Under the pieces are notes generated by a model that saw nothing but the letters and a program-made list of their open reading frames with translations, ran no database searches and was not told the DNA's origin. From contig NZ_VEED01000003.1 of the NCBI RefSeq assembly GCF_007678255.1, positions 248,001 to 312,000 of the forward strand: 64,000 bases of DNA. The letters run 5' to 3'. Shown piece after piece: positions 1-10,511 of the stretch (positions within the stretch are counted from its first letter, which is position 1; every line of letters begins with the position of its first letter). The position numbers and the translations under genes are program-made. The DNA comes from Bacillus sp. X1(2014). Lineage in GTDB: Bacteria; Bacillota; Bacilli; Bacillales_B; DSM-18226.

Positions 1-1577
1 AATCTGTTGCTGTCCGTCTAATTATCGACCGGGAAAATGAAATCAAGGCCTTTGTTCCCGAAGAATATTGGACCATCGATGGCGAGTTTTTAAAAGGAAA
101 AGACCATTTTAGTGCTCAATATTTTTCATTAGCGGGCAAAGAAAAATTTGAACTTAAATCAGAACAAGATGTCCAAAGCATCCTAAGCCAAATGGATGAC
201 AATAAGTTTAAAGTCATGTCAGTTACAAAAAAGGAACGAAAAAGAAACCCTGCACCTCCTTTTATTACTTCATCGTTGCAACAAGAGGCAGCAAGAAAAC
301 TAAATTTTCGAGCTAAGAAAACGATGATGCTTGCACAGCAGTTATATGAAGGAATTGAGCTTGGAAAAGAAGGAACGGTTGGTCTGATTACATATATGAG
401 AACGGATTCAACACGGATCTCAGAAGTCGCACAAACCGAGGCTGCCAATTACATCCGCTCAGAGTATGGAGAAGATTATTTAAAAAATGAGCAAAGAAAA
501 GAGAAGAAACAATCCAATGCTCAAGATGCACATGAAGCGATTCGACCGACAAGCACTTTGAGAGACCCAAATAGCTTAAAATCATTCTTATCAAGAGACC
601 AATTACGCTTATATAAATTAATCTGGGAACGGTTTTTAGCGAGCCAAATGGCACAAGCTGTGATGGATACAATGAGCGTGGACTTGCAAAATGGGAATGT
701 TCTATTCCGAGCTAATGGTTCAAAAATCAAGTTTCCTGGATTTATGAAACTTTATGTTGAGGGCTCTGATGACAATGTAGATGAAAAAGATAAAATGCTT
801 CCAGACCTAGAAGTTGGAGATGAAGTGTTTAAAAAGGATATCGAGCCGAAGCAGCACTTCACCCAGCCTCCGCCAAGGTATACGGAGGCAAGACTGGTTA
901 AGACATTGGAAGAACTGGGAATCGGCCGTCCGTCGACATATGCACCAACCCTCGACACTATTCAAAAGCGTGGCTATGTTGCACTCGATAATAAAAGATT
1001 TGTACCTACCGAGCTTGGTGAAATCATCGATGAGTTAATTTTAGAGTTTTTCCCGGATATTCTAGATGTCGAATTTACAGCAAAAATGGAACAGGGATTG
1101 GATAATATCGAAGATGGAAAGGTCCCTTGGGTCAATATTATCGATGAGTTTTATCAAGATTTTGAAATTCATTTAAAAAAAGCTGAAGAAGAAATGCAAT
1201 CTGTTGAAATCAAAGACGAGCCGGCTGGGGAAGATTGTGAGAATTGTGGTAATCCAATGGTCTTTAAAATGGGACGATATGGGAAATTTATGGCTTGCAG
1301 TAATTTTCCTGATTGCCGGAATACAAAACCAATTGTCAAAGAAATCGGAGTAACTTGCCCGAATTGTAAAGAAGGACAAATCATTGAGCGTAAAAGCAAG
1401 AAAAAGAGATTATTTTATGGATGCACCCAATACCCTGAATGTGAATTTATCTCCTGGGATAAACCACTGCCAAGGGAATGCCCTAAATGTGAAGGCATGC
1501 TGGTTGAAAAGAAATTAAAAAAAGGCGTGCAAGTTCAATGTGTTAGTTGTGATTACAAAGAGGAACCGCAAAACTAA
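1..1577 (+). CDS. topA: DNA topoisomerase I, 3' part (5' end outside window)
   Basis: Type IA topoisomerase that relaxes negatively supercoiled DNA by cutting one strand through a 5'-phosphotyrosine. The frame is open from base 3 without a start, so the gene is cut by the window edge. About 524 codons are visible, against roughly 690 in Bacillus TopA. The catalytic tyrosine lies in the motif ITYMRTDS (Tyr codon at 393-395). The C-terminus carries three four-cysteine zinc ribbons, encoded at about 1236-1553 and starting CENCG, CPNCK and CPKCE, as in Bacillus TopA. The N-terminal TOPRIM domain is outside the window. A terminator follows directly. The identity is secure from motifs and from the trmFO neighbour. 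Confidence 0.97.
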   Translation, partial: SVAVRLIIDRENEIKAFVPEEYWTIDGEFLKGKDHFSAQYFSLAGKEKFELKSEQDVQSILSQMDDNKFKVMSVTKKERKRNPAPPFITSSLQQEAARKLNFRAKKTMMLAQQLYEGIELGKEGTVGLITYMRTDSTRISEVAQTEAANYIRSEYGEDYLKNEQRKEKKQSNAQDAHEAIRPTSTLRDPNSLKSFLSRDQLRLYKLIWERFLASQMAQAVMDTMSVDLQNGNVLFRANGSKIKFPGFMKLYVEGSDDNVDEKDKMLPDLEVGDEVFKKDIEPKQHFTQPPPRYTEARLVKTLEELGIGRPSTYAPTLDTIQKRGYVALDNKRFVPTELGEIIDELILEFFPDILDVEFTAKMEQGLDNIEDGKVPWVNIIDEFYQDFEIHLKKAEEEMQSVEIKDEPAGEDCENCGNPMVFKMGRYGKFMACSNFPDCRNTKPIVKEIGVTCPNCKEGQIIERKSKKKRLFYGCTQYPECEFISWDKPLPRECPKCEGMLVEKKLKKGVQVQCVSCDYKEEPQN

Positions 1578-1582
1578 TGGGG

Positions 1583-1610
1583 AGAGTGGACAAAGTCCAC
1601 TCTTTTCATT
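1583..1610 (+). terminator. Rho-independent terminator after topA
   Basis: A perfect 9-bp stem (AGAGTGGAC / GTCCACTCT) with a 3-nt loop is followed by TTTTCATTTT. It separates topA from trmFO. Confidence 0.9.
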
Positions 1611-1774
1611 TTGCTAAAATCATAATTAAAAATATTTCCAAGTTGCTTAAAACTTTTTTCTTTTTCATTCGTATAGTACAATGCAAGTTGGACTTAATTG
1701 TGGGAAAGGTAATGATAGGTATGTGAACTTTTCCACATTTACATAAACCAAGGTTAATATTAGGAGGATAATAA

Positions 1775-3082
1775 ATGAACGTTGGAACGATTAATGTAAT
1801 CGGGGCTGGCCTTGCAGGAAGCGAAGCAGCATGGCAAATTGCAAAACGCGGGGGTAAAGTAAGACTATATGAGATGAGACCAGTGAGGCAAACTCCTGCG
1901 CACCATACTGATAAATTTGCAGAATTAGTCTGCAGTAATTCTTTACGTGCAAATACATTAACAAATGCAGTTGGCGTATTAAAAGAAGAAATGAGAAAGC
2001 TTGATTCCGTCATCATCGCAGCTGCAGATGCTTGTTCTGTACCTGCCGGGGGTGCGCTAGCAGTCGACCGCCATGAATTTGCAGCAAAAGTAACTGAAAT
2101 GGTAAAAAATCATGAAAATGTGACGGTAGTAAATGAGGAAGTAACGGAAATTCCTGAGGGTATAACAGTTATTGCCACAGGACCGCTAACAAGTCCGGAT
2201 CTTTCTGAAAAACTTAAGGGGCTGACAGGCGAGGAATATCTATATTTTTACGATGCCGCTGCACCAATACTTGAAAAAGATAGTATTGATATGGAAAAAG
2301 TTTATTTAAAATCCCGTTACGATAAAGGGGAAGCAGCTTACTTGAATTGTCCAATGTCCGAAGAAGAATTTAACCGTTTTTATGAGGCGCTAATCTCTGC
2401 TGAAACAGTTCCTGTAAAAGAATTTGAAAAGGAAGTTTTTTTTGAAGGGTGTATGCCTATTGAAGTAATGGCCTCTCGAGGAAAGAAAACGATGTTATTT
2501 GGTCCGTTAAAACCAGTAGGATTAGAAGATCCCAAAACAGGAAAAAGACCTTTTGCAGTAGTACAGCTTCGTCAAGATGATGCGGCAGGAACACTTTTTA
2601 ATATTGTCGGTTTTCAGACACATTTAAAGTGGGGCGCACAAAAGGAAGTCATTCAATTAATTCCTGGATTAGAAAATGCGGAAATAATCCGTTATGGTGT
2701 GATGCATCGTAATACGTTTATTAATTCTCCAAAGGTCTTAAAAGCGACTTATCAATTCCGCAGCCGGGAAGATTTATTTTTTGCTGGTCAAATGACAGGG
2801 GTAGAAGGATATGTTGAGTCGGCTGCAAGCGGATTAATTGCAGGAATAAATGCCGCACGGTTAAGCCAAGGTTTGGATCCACTTGAATTTCCAGCTGAAA
2901 CAGCGATCGGAAGCATGGCACATTATATTACGACAACCAACGCAAAGAATTTCCAGCCAATGAATGCAAACTTTGGTTTATTTCCCGAACTGCCGGTAAG
3001 AATTAAAGGAAAGCAAGAGCGTAATTTACAGCATGCAAATAGAGCGCTGGAAACAATTCAGAACTTTGTGAAAGTTTTGTAA
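1775..3082 (+). CDS. trmFO: Folate-dependent tRNA (uracil-54-C5)-methyltransferase TrmFO
   Basis: Makes m5U54 in the T-loop of tRNA using methylenetetrahydrofolate and FADH2. The 435-aa product has the normal family length. The N-terminal FAD-binding glycine motif [11 protein letters not shown] is visible. The two conserved cysteine contexts, LVCSNSLRA and FEGCMPIEV, match the catalytic cysteines known in the family. The start ATG follows AGGAGG (1762-1767) by 7 nt. The topA-trmFO order is standard in Bacillus, but the usual third gene, xerC, is only a stub here. Confidence 0.97.
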   Translation: MNVGTINVIGAGLAGSEAAWQIAKRGGKVRLYEMRPVRQTPAHHTDKFAELVCSNSLRANTLTNAVGVLKEEMRKLDSVIIAAADACSVPAGGALAVDRHEFAAKVTEMVKNHENVTVVNEEVTEIPEGITVIATGPLTSPDLSEKLKGLTGEEYLYFYDAAAPILEKDSIDMEKVYLKSRYDKGEAAYLNCPMSEEEFNRFYEALISAETVPVKEFEKEVFFEGCMPIEVMASRGKKTMLFGPLKPVGLEDPKTGKRPFAVVQLRQDDAAGTLFNIVGFQTHLKWGAQKEVIQLIPGLENAEIIRYGVMHRNTFINSPKVLKATYQFRSREDLFFAGQMTGVEGYVESAASGLIAGINAARLSQGLDPLEFPAETAIGSMAHYITTTNAKNFQPMNANFGLFPELPVRIKGKQERNLQHANRALETIQNFVKVL

Positions 3083-3143
3083 AGTTTATTGCAAGGGAAT
3101 TAGAAGTATGTTACGATTTAGTAGCCCTTGCGAGGAAAATATT

Positions 3144-3215
3144 ATGACAAATGTGAATATTTTCTTAAAGTTAATTATAGAGTATTTACAAATTGAAATT
3201 TCACATGTTACATAA
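3144..3215 (+). pseudogene. xerC: Remnant of the 5' end of xerC (codV) tyrosine recombinase
   Basis: A 23-codon open frame starts at ATG 3144, 8 nt after GAGG (3132-3135), and stops at TAA 3213. The peptide begins MTNVNIFLKL and contains IEYLQIE, which resembles the N-terminus of Bacillus XerC/CodV (consensus remembered as ...FLxYLQIEKNYSxYT...). The frame ends exactly where the family sequence should continue. This position, between trmFO and hslV, is where xerC lies in B. subtilis and B. cereus. I infer that nearly the whole gene was deleted and only the ribosome binding site and the first codons remain. The match rests on a short peptide plus synteny. A chance leader peptide cannot be excluded. 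Confidence 0.6.
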
Positions 3216-3266
3216 TTATCTGTGCGAAAATGTAATCGAAATCACTCCAAAAGGAGGTTCATCTTT

Positions 3267-3809
3267 ATGAACCAATTTCATGCGACAACGATATTTGCAA
3301 TCCATCATAATGGTGAATATTCAATGTCAGGTGATGGACAAGTGACATTTGGTAATGCGGTAGTGATGAAACACACAGCAAGAAAAGTTAGAAAGATATT
3401 TAATGGAAAAGTACTTGCTGGTTTTGCCGGTTCTGTTGCAGATGCATTTACCCTTTTTGAACTATTTGAGGGAAAATTAGAAGAATTTAACGGAAACCTT
3501 CAAAGAGCTGCGGTAGAGCTTGCCAAAGAATGGAGAAGCGATAAAGTGCTCAGAAAGCTTGAAGCAATGCTCATTGTTATGAATCGTGAATATTTACTGC
3601 TTGTATCAGGAACTGGAGAAGTAATCGAACCTGATGATGGAATTCTTGCAATTGGCTCAGGTGGTAACTATGCGTTATCCGCAGGTCGTGCGCTAAAGAA
3701 ATATTCAGGAGACCACTTATCTGCAAAGGAAATAGCGAAAGCTTCTTTAGAAATAGCAGCGGAAATATGTGTGTACACGAACCATAACATTATTGTGGAA
3801 GAGCTATAA
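3267..3809 (+). CDS. hslV: ATP-dependent protease peptidase subunit HslV (ClpQ)
   Basis: Proteolytic subunit of the HslVU (ClpQY) complex. The 180-aa product starts at ATG 3267, which follows AAAGGAGG (3250-3257). The in-frame upstream start at 3222 lacks a ribosome binding site and is rejected. Family motifs include [28 protein letters not shown] and [15 protein letters not shown]. The N-terminus reads [10 protein letters not shown]. In B. subtilis ClpQ the residue after Met is Ser and has been reported as the nucleophile. Here it is Asn, so the Thr pair of HATT, which aligns with Thr1 of E. coli HslV, is the only visible candidate. It lies 18 nt upstream of hslU. Confidence 0.96.
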   Translation: MNQFHATTIFAIHHNGEYSMSGDGQVTFGNAVVMKHTARKVRKIFNGKVLAGFAGSVADAFTLFELFEGKLEEFNGNLQRAAVELAKEWRSDKVLRKLEAMLIVMNREYLLLVSGTGEVIEPDDGILAIGSGGNYALSAGRALKKYSGDHLSAKEIAKASLEIAAEICVYTNHNIIVEEL

Positions 3810-3827
3810 CGGAAGGAGACGTATATT

Positions 3828-5231
3828 ATGGGAAGAACCACTAATTTAACCCCTCGTCAAATAGTTGAAAAACTTGATCAATATATCATTGGACAAAAGG
3901 ATGCTAAGAAAGCAGTGGCTGTTGCCCTTAGGAATCGATTCAGAAGAGGATTGTTAAATGAAAAACTTAGGGATGAAATTATCCCTAAAAATATATTGAT
4001 GATCGGGCCAACTGGTGTCGGAAAAACGGAAATTGCCAGAAGAATTGCTAAAATTGTAGGTGCTCCTTTTATCAAAGTGGAAGCTACCAAGTTTACTGAA
4101 GTGGGCTATGTCGGGCGAGATGTTGAATCCATGGTGAGGGATCTTGCTGAAACCTCTGTACGTTTAGTGAAAGAGGAACGAATGCAAAGTGTGAAGGAAC
4201 GGGCTGAAGAGAATGCAAACAGTCGACTTGTCGATTTATTAGTTCCGTCCGCTAAAAAGGCAAATAACTTTAAAAATCCTCTAGAGATGCTTTTTGGCGG
4301 CGGCAATCCGTCATCTGAAACAGAAACTCAGCAAGAAGATTATTCGATCACAGAAAAACGGAAAATTGTCAAAGAAAAATTAGCACTAGGGCAGCTTGAG
4401 GAAGAAATCGTTACAGTCGAAGTAGAAGAGCAAACACCATCAATGTTTGATATGCTTCAAGGCTCAGGGATTGAACAAATGGGGATGAATATGCAAGATG
4501 CCCTAAGCAGCTTTATGCCTAAGAAACGCAAAAAGCGCAAATTGACTGTTCGTGAAGCTAGAAAGGTGTTAACCAGTGAAGAAGCTTCTAAGCTGATTGA
4601 CATGGATGAAGTATCTTCAGAAGCAATCTACCGAGCTGAACAAAATGGAATCATTTTTATTGATGAGATTGATAAAATTGCTAGTAAGAACTCTGGAGGT
4701 TCTTCAGCGGATGTATCAAGAGAAGGTGTCCAACGTGACATTTTACCTGTTGTTGAAGGTTCAACAGTGGTAACAAAATATGGGTCAGTGAAAACGGATC
4801 ATGTTTTATTTATTGCAGCCGGCGCGTTTCACATGGCCAAACCTTCAGATCTAATTCCGGAACTTCAAGGGCGCTTCCCGATTCGTGTAGAATTAACGAA
4901 GTTGACTGTTGAAGATTTTTTCAGGATCTTAATCGAACCGGATAATGCATTAATTAAGCAATATCAAGCATTATTGGAAACTGAAGGTATACAAATTGAA
5001 TTTTCTGACGATGCTATTCGTAGAATTGCTGAAGTTGCATATGAAGTGAATCAAAATACAGACAATATTGGTGCAAGACGTCTTCATACCATACTAGAAA
5101 AGCTTTTAGAAGATTTATCTTTTGAGGCACCAGATATTTCTATGGAGAAGGTTACCATTACACCACAGTATGTAGATGATAAACTCGGTGCTATTTCGAA
5201 AAACAAGGATTTAAGTCAGTTTATCCTATAA
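3828..5231 (+). CDS. hslU: ATP-dependent protease ATPase subunit HslU (ClpY)
   Basis: AAA+ unfoldase that feeds substrates to HslV. The 467 aa equal the length of B. subtilis ClpY. Walker A is GPTGVGKT at residues 60-67. Walker B is IIFIDEID near residues 275-282. The inserted I-domain lies between them and carries the Met-rich stretch [28 protein letters not shown] segment and the conserved C-terminal end LSQFIL, which docks into HslV, are present. An AAGGAG site precedes the ATG. It is probably co-transcribed with hslV. Confidence 0.97.
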   Translation: MGRTTNLTPRQIVEKLDQYIIGQKDAKKAVAVALRNRFRRGLLNEKLRDEIIPKNILMIGPTGVGKTEIARRIAKIVGAPFIKVEATKFTEVGYVGRDVESMVRDLAETSVRLVKEERMQSVKERAEENANSRLVDLLVPSAKKANNFKNPLEMLFGGGNPSSETETQQEDYSITEKRKIVKEKLALGQLEEEIVTVEVEEQTPSMFDMLQGSGIEQMGMNMQDALSSFMPKKRKKRKLTVREARKVLTSEEASKLIDMDEVSSEAIYRAEQNGIIFIDEIDKIASKNSGGSSADVSREGVQRDILPVVEGSTVVTKYGSVKTDHVLFIAAGAFHMAKPSDLIPELQGRFPIRVELTKLTVEDFFRILIEPDNALIKQYQALLETEGIQIEFSDDAIRRIAEVAYEVNQNTDNIGARRLHTILEKLLEDLSFEAPDISMEKVTITPQYVDDKLGAISKNKDLSQFIL

Positions 5232-5351
5232 AAGTGAATATCTGCTTTTTAAATTATGAAAGCAGTGTTCATTTATTAAATACCTAAAATGTAAAAATTA
5301 TGCTTCATTAAAATTTAATAATGGTTGTAGTTACTTAGGAGGAAGAAACAG

Positions 5352-6131
5352 ATGGATTTACTTACAAAAACTAGAAGGATTAACGTATTATTGCAAAAGG
5401 CGGCTGGAAAACCAGTTAATTTTAAGGAAATGTCCGAGACATTGAGTGAAACAATTGAAGCAAATGTGTATATTGTCAGCCGTCGCGGTAAACTTCTTGG
5501 TTTTTCAATTTATCAGCAAATTGAAAACGAAAGAATGAAAAAGATGTTTGAGGATCGTCAATTTCCTGAAGAATATACTAAAGGTTTATTTAATATTCAA
5601 GAAACATCTTCAAACCTTGATATTGAAAGCCAATATACTGCTTTTCCAGTGGAAAACAGAGACTTATTCCGTACAGGTTTAACAACAATTGTGCCAATTA
5701 TTGGTGGTGGGGAGCGTCTGGGAACACTTATCCTTGCAAGATTAGAAGCAAAATTCCATGATGAAGATTTAATCCTTGCAGAATATGGTGCAACAGTTGT
5801 AGGTATGGAAATCCTTCGTGAAAAGTCAGAAGAAATTGAAGAAGAAGCAAGAAGTAAAGCAGTTGTTCAAATGGCGATTAGTTCATTGTCATATAGTGAA
5901 CTCGAAGCGATCGAGCATATTTTTGAAGAGTTAAATGGCCGTGAAGGGTTATTAGTTGCATCTAAAATTGCAGACCGTGTTGGAATTACCCGTTCAGTTA
6001 TCGTTAACGCTTTAAGAAAGCTTGAGAGCGCTGGGGTAATCGAATCACGTTCACTTGGTATGAAAGGAACATATATCAAAGTCTTAAATGATAAGTTCTT
6101 GATTGAATTAGATAAACTAAGAGCAAATTAA
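5352..6131 (+). CDS. codY: Global GTP/BCAA-sensing transcriptional repressor CodY
   Basis: CodY represses nutrient-acquisition genes when GTP and branched-chain amino acids are abundant. The product has 259 aa, the same as B. subtilis CodY. The N-terminal two-thirds is the GAF ligand domain. The C-terminal winged helix-turn-helix includes [21 protein letters not shown] split around the recognition helix. The ATG follows AGGAGG (5338-5343). It sits 120 bp after hslU and ends in a strong terminator. In B. subtilis the large flagellar operon follows codY; here rpsB follows immediately. Confidence 0.98.
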   Translation: MDLLTKTRRINVLLQKAAGKPVNFKEMSETLSETIEANVYIVSRRGKLLGFSIYQQIENERMKKMFEDRQFPEEYTKGLFNIQETSSNLDIESQYTAFPVENRDLFRTGLTTIVPIIGGGERLGTLILARLEAKFHDEDLILAEYGATVVGMEILREKSEEIEEEARSKAVVQMAISSLSYSELEAIEHIFEELNGREGLLVASKIADRVGITRSVIVNALRKLESAGVIESRSLGMKGTYIKVLNDKFLIELDKLRAN

Positions 6132-6140
6132 TTAAACCAT

Positions 6141-6172
6141 TCCCTAGCCACGCTAGGGATTTTGTTTTTTTA
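6141..6172 (+). terminator. Rho-independent terminator after codY
   Basis: Stem TCCCTAGC / GCTAGGGA with a CAC loop, followed by TTTTGTTTTTTT. Confidence 0.92.
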
Positions 6173-6184
6173 GTAAAGTAATGC

Positions 6185-6213
6185 TTGATTGTTATTATCA
6201 CATATGCTATATT
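6185..6213 (+). promoter_or_regulatory. SigA promoter for rpsB
   Basis: TTGATT (6185-6190), a 17-bp spacer and TATATT (6208-6213), with an extended TG upstream of the -10 box. It lies just after the codY terminator, so rpsB starts its own transcription unit with a leader of about 110 nt. Confidence 0.7.
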
Positions 6214-6234
6214 ATTTTACGGTGTTAATACACA

Positions 6235-7034
<800 letters not shown>

Positions 7035-7050
7035 TTTAAGCGATTAAATG

Positions 7051-7090
7051 AAAAGGTGATAAGAGGGAGACCCTTTATCACCTTTTTTTA
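7051..7090 (+). terminator. Terminator/attenuator between rpsB and tsf
   Basis: Stem AAAAGGTGATAA / TTATCACCTTTT, extended by AGGG/CCCT around an AGA loop, followed by a T run. Because tsf normally shares rpsB transcripts, it may act as a partial terminator that lowers EF-Ts relative to S2. Confidence 0.85.
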
Positions 7091-7173
7091 AGAAGGTTTT
7101 TTTAAGAAAGTTTTATATTAGCTGTCATTGGCTAAGATATGGATACATAGAAAAATAAAGGAGGAATTACATT

Positions 7174-8055
7174 ATGGCAATTACTGCTCAAATGGTAAAA
7201 GAATTACGTGAAAAAACTGGTGCAGGTATGTTGGATTGTAAAAAAGCATTAACTGAAACTGATGGTGATATGGACAAAGCAATTGACTTCTTACGTGAAA
7301 AAGGAATTGCATCTGCGGCTAAAAAAGGTGACCGTATCGCTGCAGAAGGATTAACATATGTTGTTACTGAAGGGAACAATGCAGTAATCTTAGAAGTAAA
7401 CTCTGAAACTGATTTCGTTGCGAAAAACGAAGCGTTTCAAGCACTTGTAAAAGAATTAGCTGCACATCTTCTAAAAAACAACCCATCATCTGTTGAAGAA
7501 GCATCTGCTCAAACAATGGAAAATGGTGCTACTGTTGCAGACCATATCAATGCTGCGATTGCTAAAATTGGTGAAAAATTAACACTTCGCCGCTTTACAG
7601 TGCTATCAAAAACTGACAACGATGCATTTGGTGCTTACATTCATATGGGTGGCCGCATTTCTGTGTTATCTGTACTTGAAGGTACTACAGATGCAGACGC
7701 TGCAAAAGATGTTTCTATGCATATCGCTGCACTTAAGCCAAAATACGTTTCTCGTGACCAAGTTTCACAAGACGAAGTTGAGCATGAGCGTCAAGTATTA
7801 ACTCAACAAGCTCTAAACGAAGGCAAGCCTGAAAAGATTGTTGAAAAAATGGTTGAAGGCCGTCTTGGAAAATATTTTGAAGATGTTTGTGTTCTTGACC
7901 AAACTTTTGTTAAAAACCCTGATCAAAAAGTACGTCAATTTGTTGAATCTAAAGGTGCTACAATCCGTGAATTCGTTCGTTACGAAGTAGGAGAAGGCAT
8001 TGAAAAACGTGAAGATAACTTTGCAGAAGAAGTAATGAATCAAATTAAAAAATAA
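7174..8055 (+). CDS. tsf: Translation elongation factor Ts
   Basis: Guanine-nucleotide exchange factor for EF-Tu. The 293-aa product begins [19 protein letters not shown], with the conserved DCKKAL in the UBA-like N-terminal domain. The core motif is [14 protein letters not shown]. It matches Bacillus EF-Ts in length. The ATG follows AAGGAGG. No promoter is obvious in the 139-bp gap after rpsB, so it probably depends on read-through of the rpsB hairpin. Confidence 0.98.
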   Translation: MAITAQMVKELREKTGAGMLDCKKALTETDGDMDKAIDFLREKGIASAAKKGDRIAAEGLTYVVTEGNNAVILEVNSETDFVAKNEAFQALVKELAAHLLKNNPSSVEEASAQTMENGATVADHINAAIAKIGEKLTLRRFTVLSKTDNDAFGAYIHMGGRISVLSVLEGTTDADAAKDVSMHIAALKPKYVSRDQVSQDEVEHERQVLTQQALNEGKPEKIVEKMVEGRLGKYFEDVCVLDQTFVKNPDQKVRQFVESKGATIREFVRYEVGEGIEKREDNFAEEVMNQIKK

Positions 8056-8104
8056 TCGAAAATATTCTTGAACAAAAGGGAATATTACGAAATAGCTATT
8101 AAAT

Positions 8105-8131
8105 AGGGGACACTATGTGTTCCCTTTTTTA
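8105..8131 (+). terminator. Terminator/attenuator between tsf and pyrH
   Basis: AGGGGACAC / GTGTTCCCT around a TAT loop, with one G-U pair, followed by TTTTTT. Confidence 0.85.
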
Positions 8132-8161
8132 AGAAGAAATAAATACATATTGGAGGTTTAT

Positions 8162-8887
8162 ATGAGCGGTCCTAAGTACAAACGCGTAGTTTTAAAGTTG
8201 AGCGGTGAAGCACTAGCTGGTGATGAAAGCTTTGGTATCAAACCTTCAGTAATCAAATCAATTGCTATTCAAGTGAAAGAAATAGCAGAACTTGGTGTAG
8301 AAGTTGCTGTCGTTGTTGGCGGTGGTAACATTTGGCGTGGTAAAATCGGTAGTGAGATGGGAATGGACCGGGCAACAGCTGATTATATGGGGATGCTTGC
8401 AACTGTAATGAATTCTTTAGCTCTACAAGATAGCTTGGAGCACTTAGGGATTGAATCAAGGGTACAAACATCAATTGAAATGCGCCAAGTGGCAGAACCT
8501 TATATTAGACGCCGTGCGATTAGGCACTTAGAAAAAAAACGGGTGATCATTTTTGCGGCTGGTACAGGGAATCCATATTTCTCAACTGATACAACAGCAG
8601 CACTCAGAGCAGCGGAAATTGATGCTGAAGTGATTTTGATGGCAAAAAATAACGTCGATGGAGTTTATTCTGCTGACCCGCGTTTAGATGCTAACGCAAT
8701 CAAATATGAAGATCTATCTTTCCTTGATGTCCTTAAAGAGGGATTAGCAGTTATGGACTCAACTGCCTCTTCATTATGTATGGACAATGATATTCCATTA
8801 ATTGTATTCTCAATTATGGAGCAGGGTAATATTAAACGAGCTGTTATGGGTGAAAAAATAGGAACAATTGTTAGGGGGAAACATTAA
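8162..8887 (+). CDS. pyrH: UMP kinase
   Basis: Phosphorylates UMP to UDP in pyrimidine nucleotide synthesis; bacterial enzymes are hexameric and GTP-activated. The start is ATG 8162, after TGGAGG at 8151-8156, giving [18 protein letters not shown] and 241 aa. The upstream in-frame GTG at 8117 lies inside the terminator hairpin and is rejected. Conserved segments include [24 protein letters not shown] and [13 protein letters not shown]. The stop codon overlaps the frr start (TAATG), indicating translational coupling. Confidence 0.98.
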   Translation: MSGPKYKRVVLKLSGEALAGDESFGIKPSVIKSIAIQVKEIAELGVEVAVVVGGGNIWRGKIGSEMGMDRATADYMGMLATVMNSLALQDSLEHLGIESRVQTSIEMRQVAEPYIRRRAIRHLEKKRVIIFAAGTGNPYFSTDTTAALRAAEIDAEVILMAKNNVDGVYSADPRLDANAIKYEDLSFLDVLKEGLAVMDSTASSLCMDNDIPLIVFSIMEQGNIKRAVMGEKIGTIVRGKH

Positions 8888-9444
8888 TGCCGAAACAGGT
8901 CATTGCTGCGACAAAAGATCGTATGACAAAAGCGCTTCAGTCATATTCACGTGAACTTGCAAGTATTCGAGCGGGAAGAGCAAGTGCTTCATTATTAGAT
9001 AGAATTACAATTGATTACTATGGTGCACCAACTCCTGTCAATCAAATGGCTGGAATTACCACACCTGAAGCAAGACTAATTGTGATTCAACCTTATGATA
9101 AATCCATTCTTGGTGATATTGAGAAAGCTATCCTTAAATCCGATTTAGGATTAAATCCTACCAATGACGGCACGGTAATCCGCCTTGCGATTCCACAATT
9201 GACAGAGGAGCGCCGTAAAGAACTGGTTAAGTTAGTTAAAAAGTATTCAGAAGAAGCTAAAGTAGCTATCCGTAATATCCGTCGTGACGGTAATGATGAT
9301 TTGAAGAAGCTTGAGAAGAATGGGGAAATTACTGAGGATGCTCTTCGCGGTCATTCTGATGATATTCAAAAGTTAACTGACGAATACATTAGTAAAATTG
9401 ATCAAGTCACAAAAGATAAAGAAAAAGAAATTATGGAAGTATAA
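8887..9444 (+). CDS. frr: Ribosome recycling factor
   Basis: Splits post-termination ribosomes together with EF-G. The 185-aa length is the family norm. Motifs include [20 protein letters not shown] and [20 protein letters not shown]. It overlaps pyrH by one base at the stop/start junction and is followed by a terminator. Confidence 0.98.
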   Translation: MPKQVIAATKDRMTKALQSYSRELASIRAGRASASLLDRITIDYYGAPTPVNQMAGITTPEARLIVIQPYDKSILGDIEKAILKSDLGLNPTNDGTVIRLAIPQLTEERRKELVKLVKKYSEEAKVAIRNIRRDGNDDLKKLEKNGEITEDALRGHSDDIQKLTDEYISKIDQVTKDKEKEIMEV

Positions 9445-9454
9445 TTCATTATCG

Positions 9455-9477
9455 AACCCTCTGTTTAGGGGGTTTTT
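9455..9477 (+). terminator. Rho-independent terminator after frr
   Basis: AACCCTCT / AGGGGGTT around a GTTT loop with a T-rich tail. It ends the rpsB-tsf-pyrH-frr unit. Confidence 0.85.
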
Positions 9478-9607
9478 CAGTATTTTATTACGTAAATAAA
9501 ATCTATTGAGGGATTTTGAGTGTTGTCTGAAAATAATTCTTAATTCCTTTTATTTTACATAAGTTATTAATAGAGATATCTTAATGCTTTTTTGGTATGA
9601 TAAAAAC

Positions 9608-9694
9608 ATGCTACCCCGAAATGTCCATTACATAACAACACATGCTTCAATGGAATTGATCGATGATTTATTTTCGGAGGAAATGATTAACTAA
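9608..9694 (+). CDS. Possible 28-aa small ORF upstream of uppS
   Basis: An open frame from ATG 9608 to TAA 9692-9694 encodes a 28-residue peptide beginning MLPRNVHYITTHASMELI and ending in an acidic tail. It fills the frr-uppS interval and stops 16 nt before the uppS start. There is no good Shine-Dalgarno before its ATG. I do not recognise it. It could be a leader peptide or chance. Confidence 0.25.
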   Translation: MLPRNVHYITTHASMELIDDLFSEEMIN

Positions 9695-9710
9695 TTAGAG
9701 GAGCAATGTC

Positions 9711-10487
9711 ATGTTTAATAAAATAAGGCTTGGGAAGAACCGTAACAACCTTTCCACACTCCGAAATAAAATAGATGAAATAAAAAAATTGCCTGTTCCT
9801 GAACATGTGGCGATTATTATGGATGGAAACGGGCGTTGGGCTAAAAAACGAGCTTTACCGAGGATTGCTGGTCATCACGAAGGTATGAAAGTAGTCCGTA
9901 AAACAACGAAATTAGCAAATGAACTTGGAATTAAGACGTTAACATTATATGCGTTTTCGACTGAAAATTGGAAAAGACCAAAGAATGAAGTGGAATATAT
10001 AATGAGTCTTCCTGACGAGTTTTTAGGTACTTTTCTCCCTGATTTGATTTCAGAAAATGTACAGGTGAAAATGATGGGTTACAAAGATCAACTTCCTCCA
10101 CATACTCTCCGTGCAATCGAAAAAGCGATTGAAGATACGAAGGATAACGACGGGTTAGTTCTCAATTTTGCTTTAAATTATGGGAGTAGAGCGGAAATAC
10201 TTGATGCCGTTAAGAAGGTCTTAAATGATAGCAAAAGTGGTAAACTAAATGAGACAGACCTAGATGATAAAGTCTTTTCTTCCTATCTAATGACTGCCAA
10301 CTTTACTGACCCAGACCTATTAATTCGTACGAGTGGTGAAATTCGACTTAGTAACTTTATGCTTTGGCAGTTAGCTTACTCAGAGTTTTGGTTTACAGAT
10401 GTGTTATGGCCGGATTTTAGTGAGGAACATTTACTTGAAGCAATTGATACCTTCCAAAAACGGCAGCGTCGGTTTGGTGGTATATAG
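9711..10487 (+). CDS. uppS: Undecaprenyl diphosphate synthase (cis-prenyltransferase)
   Basis: Builds the C55 lipid carrier for peptidoglycan and teichoic acid synthesis from FPP and IPP. The 258-aa product has the catalytic P-loop IIMDGNGRWAKKR near residues 33-45, LYAFSTENWKRP, and the signature LIRTSGEIRLSNFMLWQ in the C-terminal half. The ATG follows AGAGGAG. It heads a lipid/isoprenoid cluster (uppS-cdsA-dxr-rseP) and is 24 nt from cdsA. Confidence 0.98.
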   Translation: MFNKIRLGKNRNNLSTLRNKIDEIKKLPVPEHVAIIMDGNGRWAKKRALPRIAGHHEGMKVVRKTTKLANELGIKTLTLYAFSTENWKRPKNEVEYIMSLPDEFLGTFLPDLISENVQVKMMGYKDQLPPHTLRAIEKAIEDTKDNDGLVLNFALNYGSRAEILDAVKKVLNDSKSGKLNETDLDDKVFSSYLMTANFTDPDLLIRTSGEIRLSNFMLWQLAYSEFWFTDVLWPDFSEEHLLEAIDTFQKRQRRFGGI

Positions 10488-10511
10488 TACAACAAAGGTG
10501 TTGAAAATTAA

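Noticed and set aside
5242..5265. CTGCTTT / AAAGCAG hairpin after hslU
   Set aside because: Only a 7-bp stem without a following T run; hslU to codY read-through is plausible, so I did not call a terminator.
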